From Kofleriaceae bacterium (GTDB taxonomy: Bacteria; Myxococcota_A; Polyangia; Haliangiales; Haliangiaceae): a stretch of 64,000 nt of DNA. The position numbers and the translations under genes were made by a program. A model generated the notes under the pieces. It saw only the letters and a program-made list of their open reading frames with translations, made no database searches and had not been told where the DNA came from. Shown here piece by piece: positions 11,417 through 22,792 of the stretch; positions within the stretch are counted from its first letter, which is position 1; every line of letters starts with the position of its first letter. The stretch is from contig JANXOP010000054.1 in assembly GCA_025357755.1 (NCBI GenBank), positions 1 to 64,000 of the forward strand, in the 5' to 3' direction.

Positions 11417-11452
11417 TCGAAAATATTACCATGGTCAAAGACTATGGTCTAA
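11417..11452 (-). promoter_or_regulatory. Candidate promoter and operator of the toxin-antitoxin pair
   Basis: On the minus strand a TAATAT -10-like box (11423-11428) is separated by 18 bp from TTAGAC (11447-11452). Overlapping this are the 8-bp palindrome ACCATGGT (11428-11435) and two copies of ATGGTC at 11431 and 11444, spaced 13 bp apart. Repeats of this kind fit autoregulation by a Phd-type antitoxin. The stretch is AT-rich against its GC-rich surroundings. Confidence 0.5.
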
Positions 11453-11854
11453 CTCTTCCCGGCTTGACCATCACCAACGGCGCAGGGTGGATCGTACGCC
11501 GTGAAGCTTCTTGCTCGAGCGTCCGCCCGAGTTCGCTACCTCCGATGCCGACGCGTGGATTTTCGGCAATCCACCGATCGCTCGCGCGAACCGATCCGCG
11601 TGACCCCACGTCCGTGGCTCGACGACGCCTGGATCGTCTACGCGTTACCAGCGCGCGAAGCTCCGAATCCGAGGTCCCTCGAGGCCGCGCGAAGGACCCA
11701 AGTCGAGGACGACTACCAACCCCAACCCGACGACGATTACATCACCCGGCAAAAGTAATTGACGCCAATCACGTGGGGTACGACACCGCTTCTATGCGCT
11801 CATCAGCAACCAAAACATGAGCCTGCGCGCCGCCTTCAAAATCAAGGGACAGCC
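11417..11854. other. Intergenic stretch with TA promoter and no confident gene
   Basis: Apart from the toxin-antitoxin promoter, this 438-bp stretch holds only an 85-codon plus-strand ORF (11501-11758). The first part of that ORF is Arg-rich and its end acidic (QVEDDYQPQPDDDYITRQK). I do not recognise it and do not count it as a gene. It may be a remnant of inserted or eroded DNA. Confidence 0.5.
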
Positions 11855-12415
11855 ATGGGCAAAATGACGCCTGCCGGCCTCCGTAGTGCCGCACTGGGCA
11901 CCCAAATCTCAGCGTTGACCTGCGCGCCAGACGGCCTGCAACTGCTGGCCAAGCGCTTGCCCCGCGCGGGCCGCCCAGCCTTTGTCAAACTCCATCCGCA
12001 GACCCTCGATCCGGTCGACGTCGAGCTGCCTTTCCGGTTCATCAAGGCACGCTGGCTGCCCATCAGCACGGTCGATACGGCGTACGCCACGCGCGGACTC
12101 ATCTGGCGGGTGGGCCGATTCGGCCAAGGCCTGTTCGTCTCCAAGTCAAACGGAGGACCGCAGGACATGCCACCGCCGTTCAACGACCCCAAGCTCACCG
12201 TCACCGCCTTCGCCATCAGCCCAGACGAGCGCCTAGCCCTGGTGGGTAACGCAAGCGGGTTTGTCGCGGTGTTTGACACGGCGATGGACAACGAGCGCTT
12301 CGGCCAGCGCCTGCACCGGGGCCATGTGACGGCGGCCTGCTTTGCGCCGGACGGCAAGCAGGCCTTCACCGGCAGCGCGGGCGGCGAGTTGTGCGCCATC
12401 GACCTGCCGCAATGA
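11855..12415 (+). CDS. Short WD40-like repeat protein, probably a fragment
   Basis: I chose ATG 11855 because it follows an AAGGGA ribosome site at 5-nt spacing; the ORF track begins earlier. The 186-residue product contains two recognisable beta-propeller blades (FAISPDERLALVGNASGFVAVFD and GHVTAACFAPDGKQAFTGSAGG) and weaker repeats before them. A full WD40 propeller needs about seven blades, so this is either a truncated gene or a partner that assembles with others. It shows fewer GATCG/CTCGAG-type codon runs than its neighbours, which hints at a foreign origin. Confidence 0.6.
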   Translation: MGKMTPAGLRSAALGTQISALTCAPDGLQLLAKRLPRAGRPAFVKLHPQTLDPVDVELPFRFIKARWLPISTVDTAYATRGLIWRVGRFGQGLFVSKSNGGPQDMPPPFNDPKLTVTAFAISPDERLALVGNASGFVAVFDTAMDNERFGQRLHRGHVTAACFAPDGKQAFTGSAGGELCAIDLPQ

Positions 12416-12932
12416 ACGGCGGCAAGCTACCGTCACCGCCGACCCATGCAGCTCACCGTCGAGCTGCTATCGAGCGCGGGCATGCCCCGATCACACGTGC
12501 GTGCTGCGCTTCACGTTCATGCTGTAGAACCAGCCGGGTAAGACGTTCGTCGTATCGCATGCTGAGCGCCCAGCGTCGGGCAATGGTGATTCTCGCGCGG
12601 ATCGTCAACGAACAGCATGCTGCAGGCTCGTCGCGAACCGCGCGCCCGACGAGCTTCGTGGCTGGCTGGCGGCGGTCCAAATCGCGCTCGCCGATACGCA
12701 GGACCAAGTTCCGAGCGGGGCCAGCCTCCTTGCGACGACCACGCACAAGCTCTCCGAGCAGACGCTGCGCGTGCTGGTTTCACTGCGGCAGGCGCGGCGG
12801 GACGACCTCGACTCCGTAGACGCGGGCGATCGCGGCGATCGTCAGGGGCGACTACTGCTGTGGCCACCCACGGGCCATGACCCGCAGATCATTGAGGCGC
12901 AGCTTGGAGCATCGGTTGCAGCTCGACGATCC
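12416..12932. other. Stretch upstream of the kinase gene with a possible gene remnant
   Basis: No complete gene is visible. From 12591 the reading frame of the downstream kinase is already open and encodes protein-like sequence (ANRAPDELRGWLAAVQIAL, then LRVLVSLRQARRDDLDSVD), but no ATG or GTG precedes it until GTG 12771. Other frames hold only Arg-rich spurious ORFs. This may be the eroded N-terminus of the kinase gene or a fused remnant of another gene. Confidence 0.4.
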
Positions 12933-15689
<2,757 letters not shown>

Positions 15690-15704
15690 CGCCCACCGGG
15701 TGGG

Positions 15705-16171
15705 GTGCAGCGCCTGCTCGTCGTCCTCGCCGTTCTGTTCGCGTTGCCCCTGATCCGCTCGTCGTGGGCACCCGCGTCTTTCCGCCGTTCGTGATCCATC
15801 GACCGGACGGCACGTATACGGGCATCAGCATCGAGCTGTAGAAGCGCGTCGCAACGGCAGCGAAGCTGACGTACACGATCCGCGAGGCGCCGATTCCATC
15901 GCTGCTCGATCCCGAGACGCACGGCCTCGACGCCGTGGTCTCCCTGCCGATCGCCCAGCGCAATGGGGCCCAGATGGATCTCACCCACGCCTTCTATTCG
16001 ACGGGCCTTTCGATCGCGACGCGCGCCGAACCGACGAGTGGCCTGTTCGCGATCGCATCGAAGATCCTGTCGCTGACCTTTATCAAGTGGCTCGCGATCC
16101 TCGCGAGCGCGCTCTGCGCCGCGGGGCTCGTGGTCTGGAGCGTCGTTCGCTCACCGGAGTTCAAGCCCTAG
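15705..16171 (+). pseudogene. Broken GluR0-like ligand-gated ion channel / substrate-binding gene
   Basis: GTG 15705 opens a signal peptide (VQRLLVVLAVLFALPL). The frame then shifts, and from 15752 the new frame reads like a type-3 solute-binding domain (VVGTRVFPPFVIHRPDGTYTG, then GISIEL). At 15839-15841 a TAG stands where homologues have the Trp of IELW, so one base change (TGG to TAG) would explain it. The same frame continues as HGLDAVVSLPIAQRNGAQMD and a membrane helix (WLAILASALCAAGLVVWSVV), then stops at RSPEFKP, just before the pore loop expected in GluR0-like receptors. Frameshift, nonsense codon and truncation together make a pseudogene. Family assignment is from motif memory. Confidence 0.75.
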
Positions 16172-16223
16172 CGGTCCGTCAAGATCACGTCGTGCGACTT
16201 CGGCCCCTGACCGGCATCTGTCG

Positions 16224-16538
16224 ATGAAGACCATGTCCAATCCTCGCCTGATGTTCCTGTTGCTCGTGCTCGTTCCGGCAGCCTGCAAGAGCAGCCCTGC
16301 GAACCAGTCCGCCGTCCCTGGCCCTGCACCGAGCAGCCCTGTCACCACCTCCACGTCTACCGCGGGATCCGCGACGGTCGGGTCGACCGAAGAGACGGAG
16401 CGCCTCGACATGTGTTGTTGCGAGGCGACGTTCGCAGGCGAGACACCGCCGAAGCAGCGGGTGATGATGAGCGAGACGCGCTGCCACTCCGCCACGGAAG
16501 ATGGCCTGTGCGTCGCTGCCAAGCTCTGCAAGAAGTAG
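16224..16538 (+). CDS. Small Cys-rich lipoprotein
   Basis: This 104-residue protein has a lipoprotein signal peptide with lipobox LVPAAC, a Ser/Thr/Pro-rich linker (PSSPVTTSTSTAGSATVG), and a C-terminal domain with seven cysteines beginning MCCCEATF and ending CVAAKLCKK. Such compact Cys-rich domains are common in exported myxobacterial proteins, but I recognise no specific family. An internal ATG (MSNPRL) three codons downstream is an alternative start. It is the last gene before the right-hand nagZ repeat. Confidence 0.7.
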   Translation: MKTMSNPRLMFLLLVLVPAACKSSPANQSAVPGPAPSSPVTTSTSTAGSATVGSTEETERLDMCCCEATFAGETPPKQRVMMSETRCHSATEDGLCVAAKLCKK

Positions 16539-16739
16539 CAAGCGCCTCGACGAGGCAGTTCGTGAACGATCTCCTGGTCCTGCGCGTCCGATCGCATCAG
16601 GAACTGACGCTGCTGCGATCACGGCGGCTGCGGGTCCGAGCAGCTCCGGGAATCACGAGCGATCACAGGAACACAGTGCCCGGGGCGAATCGGGTTTCGG
16701 CGGCTTTGCCGCGACGCTGCCAAGTCGCGGGCAGCACGC

Positions 16740-16912
16740 GCCAGCGTCACGCGCGACCGGCGAGACGATCCGCGAGCCGGCGATGATCGAAGCTCCCGAC
16801 CACGTCGCGCGACGGCGCTGGATGCTTCGCCTGGTTCGCGGCATGCGCGAGCTTCATCGCGCGCACCCGCGCTGCGCTCTCGCCGATCCTCCGGCGCAGC
16901 TCGGAGTCGCGC
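16740..16912. repeat. Right copy of the 173-bp direct repeat (within nagZ)
   Basis: This copy is the 3' end of the intact nagZ gene plus seven bases beyond its stop codon. It matches 10518-10690 in the same orientation at a constant 6222-bp offset with no gaps. It forms the right boundary of the accessory segment. Confidence 0.9.
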
Positions 16913-17871
16913 TCCGCGGCCTTCGTCAGCCCCTCGACGGCGAGGCGCTGGTTGTCTTCATTGCAGCACAACAGGATCACGTCGCAACCGGCGCGGATCG
17001 CACCGACCGCCGCATCATCGACACCCATGTGGGCGGCGATCGCCTTCATGTCGAGATCGTCCGAAACGATCACGCCGCGATATCCGAGCCGCGTGCGGAG
17101 TAACCCCGTGATGACCTGCTCCGACAGCGTCGCCGGGCGCTGCGCATCGAGCGCCGCGAACACGACGTGCGCGGTCATGATCATCGGCAAGTTTGCCGCG
17201 GCGGCCGCTTTGAACGGCGCGAGCTCGACCGCCTCGAGCCGCGCCCAGTCGTGATCGATACGCGGCAGCGCGAGGTGCGAATCGGTATCGGTATCGCCGT
17301 GCCCCGGGAAGTGCTTGCCGCACGCGAGGATGCCGGCGGCGTCGAGACCGCGCGCGAACGCGAGCGCGCGGCGCGTGACCGTGGTGGCGTCGTGACCGAA
17401 CGCGCGGTCGCCGATGATCGGATTCGCGGGGTTGGTGTGGACGTCGAGGATCGGCGCGAAATCGAGATCGAGACCGAGCGCGCGGAGCTCGTCGCCGATC
17501 GCGCGGCCGACCTGTTCGGCGAGCTCGGTGTCGAGCGGTGCGGCGAGCCCGTCGTGCGCCATCATCGGCGGCCACATCGTGGCGGGTGCGCGCACGCGCT
17601 GGACGAGGCCACCTTCTTGATCGATCGCGATCAAGGCCGGTGTGCCGTCGGGTGCGGCGAGGTGGAGGCCGCGATTCAGCGCGACGAGCGCGTCGAGATC
17701 ACAGATCTCCTGGGTGACCGCGCCGCCACCACCCACGGTCGAGATCGCGAGGTTGCGCTTGAACAGGATCGAGGCGCCGTAGGTTCCCGCCGAGAGCTGC
17801 TTGGCGAGCTCCTGCGGTAGCGTGGTTCCTTGAAAGCCGACCCACAGCAGCTGACCGACGTCATCGCTCAC
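16747..17871 (-). CDS. nagZ: Beta-N-acetylhexosaminidase NagZ (GH3)
   Basis: This 374-residue family 3 glycoside hydrolase has the NagZ catalytic loop KHFPGHGDT and the nucleophile motif VIVSDDLDM, plus LDFAPILDVHTNPANPIIGDRAF. It removes N-acetylglucosamine from muropeptides during cell-wall recycling in the cytoplasm. I start it at GTG 17871 (VSDDVGQLLWVG); the ORF track's extra N-terminus is unrelated low-complexity sequence. It lies 23 nt downstream of a lipoprotein gene on the same strand. Its last 55 or so codons are duplicated at 10525-10690, so the 3' end may have been replaced during an insertion. Confidence 0.93.
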   Translation of the reverse strand: MSDDVGQLLWVGFQGTTLPQELAKQLSAGTYGASILFKRNLAISTVGGGGAVTQEICDLDALVALNRGLHLAAPDGTPALIAIDQEGGLVQRVRAPATMWPPMMAHDGLAAPLDTELAEQVGRAIGDELRALGLDLDFAPILDVHTNPANPIIGDRAFGHDATTVTRRALAFARGLDAAGILACGKHFPGHGDTDTDSHLALPRIDHDWARLEAVELAPFKAAAAANLPMIMTAHVVFAALDAQRPATLSEQVITGLLRTRLGYRGVIVSDDLDMKAIAAHMGVDDAAVGAIRAGCDVILLCCNEDNQRLAVEGLTKAAERDSELRRRIGESAARVRAMKLAHAANQAKHPAPSRDVVGSFDHRRLADRLAGRA

Positions 17872-17894
17872 GCGGCGACAGTAGCACTGCGGCG

Positions 17895-18881
17895 TCAGCG
17901 CGGAAACGAGGTCGCTTCGCCGGCGAGCTCGAGCCGTTGCGCCTGTGCGGTCGCGGTGTAGACGAGGATGGTTCGAACCGTCGCGAACTGCAGGGCGAGC
18001 ACGAGCTCGCGTCGACCATCGCCATCGACATCGACGACGCCGAGCACGTCCATCGTGACCCGCGATTTCGGATCGACCGCCTTGCCCGGCTCGGCCTCGG
18101 CGTCGAGCTTGACGCCATACAGCTCGTACTTCGGCTCGCACGCGGCGGTCGAGGTCGGCGACGAGGTCCACTCGGTGGCCGGCGAGCGCGATCCGTCGAG
18201 CACGCCGGCGAACGGGAACGATTCGATCCGGCCATCGCCGTCGATATCGACCGCCAGCTGATCGCCAGAGATGCAGGCGCCACCGGTGACGTACGTGGGC
18301 GTCGCGGGTGGATCATCGGGATGCACGACATCACCGATCGCGATGCCGCAGCTGTTCGTTGCTTGTCCGCACTTCAGATCTTCGGACCGCGTCGAGATGT
18401 CGCCCGGCTTGGGCTGCGCGACCACCGACGAAGCGAACGTGCACGGTGACGCGCCGGCATACGCGCCCGCGGCCACCGCTTGCGGCAAGCCGACATCGAC
18501 GATGCCCATCGTGTCGAACACGCCGGCGAGCTTGCCGTCGACGCCGAGCACCACGAACCGAGGGACGCTTCCGCGCTCGACCGCCGAGGTCATGTCGGCA
18601 GGGTTGTCGGTCCACGTCACGGAGCGCATCGCGATCGGCGCGACCGCTGGCCGGCCGCCGGCACCTTGCGGGCACATCTCGCCGATCAACACCTGTCGAC
18701 CACCACCACGGATCCCGGAGGGCGCCGCATGCATCCGGTTCACGTTGCCGTTCGGCTCGCCGCCAGGCCCCGGTGGGACCTTCAGCGTGGGTACACACGA
18801 AATGACCGCAGAGATCAGCACGGGCCAGGCAACGCGAGGCAGCGGGCCACGGTCTTTAGCAGGCGGCATTTCGAGCACCAT
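17895..18881 (-). CDS. Predicted lipoprotein with FG-GAP/VCBS-like calcium loops
   Basis: This protein is 328 residues from ATG 18881 (ATG 18869 is an alternative). The signal peptide ends in lipobox AVISC, giving an outer-envelope lipoprotein. Two DxDxDG loops (DIDGDGRIESFPF and DVDGDGRRELVLAL) resemble the calcium-binding blades of FG-GAP/VCBS propellers. Several cysteines are spaced through the middle (CTFASSVV, CGQATNSCG). No enzyme motif is seen. It precedes nagZ and may be co-transcribed with it, although the functions look unrelated. It is divergent from the porin-like gene. Confidence 0.7.
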   Translation of the reverse strand: MVLEMPPAKDRGPLPRVAWPVLISAVISCVPTLKVPPGPGGEPNGNVNRMHAAPSGIRGGGRQVLIGEMCPQGAGGRPAVAPIAMRSVTWTDNPADMTSAVERGSVPRFVVLGVDGKLAGVFDTMGIVDVGLPQAVAAGAYAGASPCTFASSVVAQPKPGDISTRSEDLKCGQATNSCGIAIGDVVHPDDPPATPTYVTGGACISGDQLAVDIDGDGRIESFPFAGVLDGSRSPATEWTSSPTSTAACEPKYELYGVKLDAEAEPGKAVDPKSRVTMDVLGVVDVDGDGRRELVLALQFATVRTILVYTATAQAQRLELAGEATSFPR

Positions 18882-18922
18882 AACGGTCAGATCGCGGACC
18901 CGCCAATTAAGGATGCTCGCGA

Positions 18923-18952
18923 TTGACCCCGTTCCAACCGGATGCCTATAGT
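18923..18952 (+). promoter_or_regulatory. Candidate sigma-70 promoter of the porin-like operon
   Basis: TTGACC (18923-18928) and TATAGT (18947-18952) are separated by 18 bp, close to the housekeeping consensus, and lie 42 nt before the ATG at 18995. The region also separates this operon from the divergent lipoprotein gene. Confidence 0.6.
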
Positions 18953-18994
18953 CCGCCGCAAGTTCGCGATGCTCCCAAAAACCTCGCCATATCC

Positions 18995-20827
18995 ATGCGT
19001 TACTTAGCAAAGACCTTCCTCGCGAGCATCGTGTTCCTCGGCGTCATCGGCGACGTCGCTTCCGCCCAGATGGGAGGCGGCATGCCGATGGGCGGAGGCC
19101 CACAAGGTGGCATGACGCCTTCGGGTGAAGAGAAGAAGGAGGGCGTGGCCGAAGCGGCACCGAAGACGCCCGCTCTCCTCCCGACCGCACCGGATCTGCC
19201 GGCACCGAAAGGTCGTCGCAAGCGCTTCCAGCTGTTCGAGCTCGGTGGCTACTACCGGATGCGAACCGATTGGTTCAAGAACTTCAACCTCGGCTTCCGC
19301 GACGAGGATTCCCTCGGGGGCGCGCCGTTCCCGCGCGCCCAGTCGTGTAACTCGACGACCTTGAACCATCCGTGTGACGACACCTTGTCGAGCACGAACA
19401 TGCGGCTCCGGCTCGAGCCGGTGTTCAACATCGACGAAGACACCTCGGTCCACATGCAGGCCGACGTCTACGACAACCTGGTGCTCGGCTCGACGCCGTA
19501 CGGCGAGAACCTCTCGGGCGTCTACTCGACGACGAACCGTCCGCCGATCGGCGCTTTCGGCAACACGCAAGCCACGTCGATCGCCGGCGTCAACAACACG
19601 AGCTCGGCGTTCACCGTCAAGCGCGCGTGGGCCGAGGTCGGCGTTCCGCTCGGTGTCATCAAGGCCGGCCGCATGCCCAACCACTGGGGTATGGGCATGC
19701 TCTACAACGGCGGCGGCAAGGATCCGATCAGCGGCGAGTACAACTACAACGCCGATTACGGCGACACCGTCGACCGCGTGAGCTTCTCTGCGGAGATTCC
19801 GGGCACGGGCCTCCGCGCGATGATCGCCTCGGATTGGGACATCTCGCGCCTGATCTCGAGCCAGACCGACGCCAACACGGGGCATGAAGGCCACGCCTTC
19901 AACCTCGACAATAACGACGACATGAACAGCTGGGTCGGCGTGATCTCGAAGATGGACGAGCCGCAGAAGTTCAAGGATGCCGTCGACCGTGGAGAGACCG
20001 TCGTGAACTACGGCGCGTACTTCGAATACAAGACCCAGCAGTGGGACTACGACCTCACGAACTTCAAGTTCGGTGGTGCGTTCGATCCAGCGGCGTTCGT
20101 GCCGCGTGGGTTGAAGACGTACAGTCCCGACCTCTGGGGCAAGCTCGCGAGCGGCGCGCACACGCTCGAAGGCGAATTCGCGGGCCAGTTCGGCACGCTC
20201 GCGACGCTCACCGATCAGGGCATCACGGGCTCCTCGACGATCCGCAAGTTCGGTGGCGTCGGTCGCTACACGTTCAAGGGGCTCGAGGGCAAGCTCCGCC
20301 TGGGAGTGGAAGGTGGCTTTGCCACCGGTGATCAGTGGGACAACACGGTCGCGGGTAAGACGAACGTCGCATACGCCAACCTCCTCGGAGATCCGGCGGT
20401 CTGCACCGCGAACCACGGCTGCACGCTCACGCAGTTCATGTTCAACCGCGATTACCAGGTCGACTTGATCCTCTGGCACGAGCTCTACGGCGCGGTCACG
20501 AACGCCGCGTACGCCAAGCCGTTCCTCCAGTACGACATCACCAAGTCCATCATGCTCAAGTTCTCGAACGTGACCTCCTTCGCCCTCAAGCCCGTCTCGA
20601 CGCCCGGTAACGGCACCGTGTACGGCACGGAGTTCGACGGTGACATCGGGTACAACGGCAACCACATCTTTGCCGGGATCTCGTACGGCGTGCTGTTCGC
20701 GTTCAGCGCGCTCAGCCACCCTGACAGCACCTCGCTCGGTGGCCCGGGGCTCGGCTATGGCACGGGCAACATCGGTGATGCCGGCACGGCACACACGATT
20801 CAGTCGCGGCTTGTTCTGACGTTCTGA
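18995..20827 (+). CDS. Outer-membrane porin-like protein, TIGR04551-like
   Basis: From ATG 18995 the product is 610 residues; the longer ORF adds sequence that overlaps the promoter. A signal peptide (YLAKTFLASIVFLGVIGDVASA) is followed by a Gly/Met-rich patch (MGGGMPMGGGPQGGM) and then alternating amphipathic strands rich in aromatic residues. It ends in RLVLTF, as outer-membrane barrels do. It resembles the myxobacterial TIGR04551 family (from memory, unsearched). It heads an operon with a di-haem/propeller lipoprotein 12 nt downstream, so it may serve as the outer-membrane component of that system. Confidence 0.75.
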   Translation: MRYLAKTFLASIVFLGVIGDVASAQMGGGMPMGGGPQGGMTPSGEEKKEGVAEAAPKTPALLPTAPDLPAPKGRRKRFQLFELGGYYRMRTDWFKNFNLGFRDEDSLGGAPFPRAQSCNSTTLNHPCDDTLSSTNMRLRLEPVFNIDEDTSVHMQADVYDNLVLGSTPYGENLSGVYSTTNRPPIGAFGNTQATSIAGVNNTSSAFTVKRAWAEVGVPLGVIKAGRMPNHWGMGMLYNGGGKDPISGEYNYNADYGDTVDRVSFSAEIPGTGLRAMIASDWDISRLISSQTDANTGHEGHAFNLDNNDDMNSWVGVISKMDEPQKFKDAVDRGETVVNYGAYFEYKTQQWDYDLTNFKFGGAFDPAAFVPRGLKTYSPDLWGKLASGAHTLEGEFAGQFGTLATLTDQGITGSSTIRKFGGVGRYTFKGLEGKLRLGVEGGFATGDQWDNTVAGKTNVAYANLLGDPAVCTANHGCTLTQFMFNRDYQVDLILWHELYGAVTNAAYAKPFLQYDITKSIMLKFSNVTSFALKPVSTPGNGTVYGTEFDGDIGYNGNHIFAGISYGVLFAFSALSHPDSTSLGGPGLGYGTGNIGDAGTAHTIQSRLVLTF

Positions 20828-20839
20828 TAAAACTACGGC

Positions 20840-22792
20840 GTGCCGAGGCCGCGCATCTCGTTGGTGATCGGGTCGATCTGCTGCATCGGCTCGGTCGTCG
20901 CGTGCGGCCACGACCCCGCGAGCACGCCCGATGCGGTGATCACCGGCGATGCGCCGGTCGCGGTGCGGCCGACCGGCCACAGCTCGTCGATCGCGGTCAG
21001 CGCGAACGGCAAGACGCTCTATGTCGTCAACGCCGATGCCGATTCGGTCTCGGTGATCGATACGGCCACGCGCGCGCTCGTGGCCGAGGTCCACCTCGGT
21101 CCTGCACCCACGCTCGCGGGCGATGGCTCGTTCACGCCCAACGTGATGCCGCGCGCGCTCGCCCTGTCACCGGATGGCGCCACGCTCTTCATCACGGGCG
21201 AGCGGGATGGCAAGGTCTACGCGCTCGATGCGGGCACGATGGCGGTGACCGCATCGGTGATCTGCAGCGAGCCGATCGGCGTCGTCGCAGCGCGCGATGC
21301 GGTCTACGTCGCGTGCACGCAGGATGCGATGATCGTGAAGCTCGATGCGCAGACCCTCGCACCGCTCGCCCGGACCCAGCTCGCGAGCACACCGTGGGGC
21401 CTCGCCTGGGCAGCCGACGGGTCGCTCGTAGTGTCGCTGTTCTTTGGCCCCGGTGCGACCGTCCTCGATCCGGCCACGCTCGCGATCACCGCGCAATGGA
21501 CGGTGCCGGTGGTCGCACCGCGTAGCGACGCGCGGCTCGCACATGGCCAACCACGCGGGTTCTACGATCTCGCGGCGCGTCCTGGCACGCACGACGTGTG
21601 GCTCGTCCACGAGCTGCTCGGCACCGATAGCGCTCAACCCGCCTTGGATTTCGAACGCACCGCGTTTCCCGCGATCTCGATCGTCTCCGGTGGCGCATTC
21701 ACCACGACGCTGTCGACCGATGCGCAAGATGTGCCCGGTATCGATGGCTCGATCGGCGACGTGGTCTCGGGTCCGCACGCGATCGAGTTCACCCACGATG
21801 GCGCGTTCGCGCTGGTCGTCGATACCAACAGCGAAGATCTCCTCGCGGTCTCGAGTGCGCGCGTCGAAGCGGCGCTCGCGCGGCCCCTGCCCGGTCACAT
21901 GCCCGAGGGTATCGCGATCGCCCCGGATGACAGCGTCGCGTATCTCGACGAACGCAACACGGGCGACGTCGCCGTCGTGAAGCTCGCGCGCACGGGCAAT
22001 GGCATCAGCCTCGCCGTCGAGGGCCCGCCGATCGCGCGCCTGACCTCGGACCCGATGCCCGCGCAGATGCGGCTCGGTCAGCATCTGTTTTATTCGGCGA
22101 ACAGCGACGAGTACCCGATCACGAAGAACCACTGGATCGCGTGCGCGACCTGTCACATGGAAGGCCGCAGCGATCAGGTGACCTGGTTGTTCGCGCAAGG
22201 ACCGCGCGATACCCCGTCGAACGCGGGCGGCACGATTGGCACGGGCTTCTTGTTCCGCACCGCCGATCGCACCCAGGTCGCGGACTACTGGCACACCATC
22301 AACACCGAACAAGGTGGCAGCTTCGATCCGACCGCGCAGGCCACGTTGCTCGCGGCGCTCCAGGCGTATGTCGATCACGCGCTGCCGCTGCCGGTACCGC
22401 CCGCGACCGATGCGACGAAGGTCGCGCGAGGCGCCGAGTTGTTCGCGCGTGCAGATGTCGGCTGCGCGACCTGCCACAGCGGTCCGCGGTTCACCGATTC
22501 GGGTGCCGGCAATCCCACCCTCGATCTCGGCGGCCCGATCACGCTGCACGCTGTCGGGACGTGCAACCCGGCCGATGTCGCGCACCAAGATCTCGCCGGT
22601 CACACGCGCGCGGCCTGCATGTTCGATACGCCCTCGCTCGACGGCATCGCCTCGTCACCGCCGTACTTTCACGACGGGCGCGCGGCGACGCTGCACGATG
22701 CCCTCGAGATGACCCGTGGCGTGATGGGCGACATCACGATGTTGTCGCCGGCGGACGAGGACGCGCTCGTCGAGTACCTGAGGTCGCTGTGA
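20840..22792 (+). CDS. Lipoprotein with YVTN-type beta-propeller and di-haem cytochrome c peroxidase-like domain
   Basis: This is a 650-residue lipoprotein (lipobox SVVAC). Residues about 40-370 form YVTN-like propeller repeats (for example SVSVIDTATRALVAEVHLG). The C-terminal third carries two CxxCH haem sites, CATCHMEG and CATCHSGP. The later segment DTPSLDGIASSPPYFHDGRA is characteristic of MauG and cytochrome c peroxidase relatives. It is therefore probably a periplasmic or surface di-haem oxidoreductase with a propeller docking domain. It follows the porin-like gene by 12 nt and overlaps the next gene (GTGA). The substrate is unknown. Confidence 0.87.
   Translation: MPRPRISLVIGSICCIGSVVACGHDPASTPDAVITGDAPVAVRPTGHSSSIAVSANGKTLYVVNADADSVSVIDTATRALVAEVHLGPAPTLAGDGSFTPNVMPRALALSPDGATLFITGERDGKVYALDAGTMAVTASVICSEPIGVVAARDAVYVACTQDAMIVKLDAQTLAPLARTQLASTPWGLAWAADGSLVVSLFFGPGATVLDPATLAITAQWTVPVVAPRSDARLAHGQPRGFYDLAARPGTHDVWLVHELLGTDSAQPALDFERTAFPAISIVSGGAFTTTLSTDAQDVPGIDGSIGDVVSGPHAIEFTHDGAFALVVDTNSEDLLAVSSARVEAALARPLPGHMPEGIAIAPDDSVAYLDERNTGDVAVVKLARTGNGISLAVEGPPIARLTSDPMPAQMRLGQHLFYSANSDEYPITKNHWIACATCHMEGRSDQVTWLFAQGPRDTPSNAGGTIGTGFLFRTADRTQVADYWHTINTEQGGSFDPTAQATLLAALQAYVDHALPLPVPPATDATKVARGAELFARADVGCATCHSGPRFTDSGAGNPTLDLGGPITLHAVGTCNPADVAHQDLAGHTRAACMFDTPSLDGIASSPPYFHDGRAATLHDALEMTRGVMGDITMLSPADEDALVEYLRSL

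Noticed and set aside
11501-11758. 85-codon ORF between antitoxin and WD40-like gene
   Set aside because: No family, skewed Arg-rich then acidic composition, no ribosome site; kept only as a comment in the intergenic entry.
12391-12819. 142-codon plus-strand ORF before the kinase
   Set aside because: Arg/Ser-rich shadow; coding-like sequence in this stretch lies in the kinase frame instead.
16501-17103. Plus-strand ORF over the nagZ 3' half
   Set aside because: Antisense of the intact nagZ gene.
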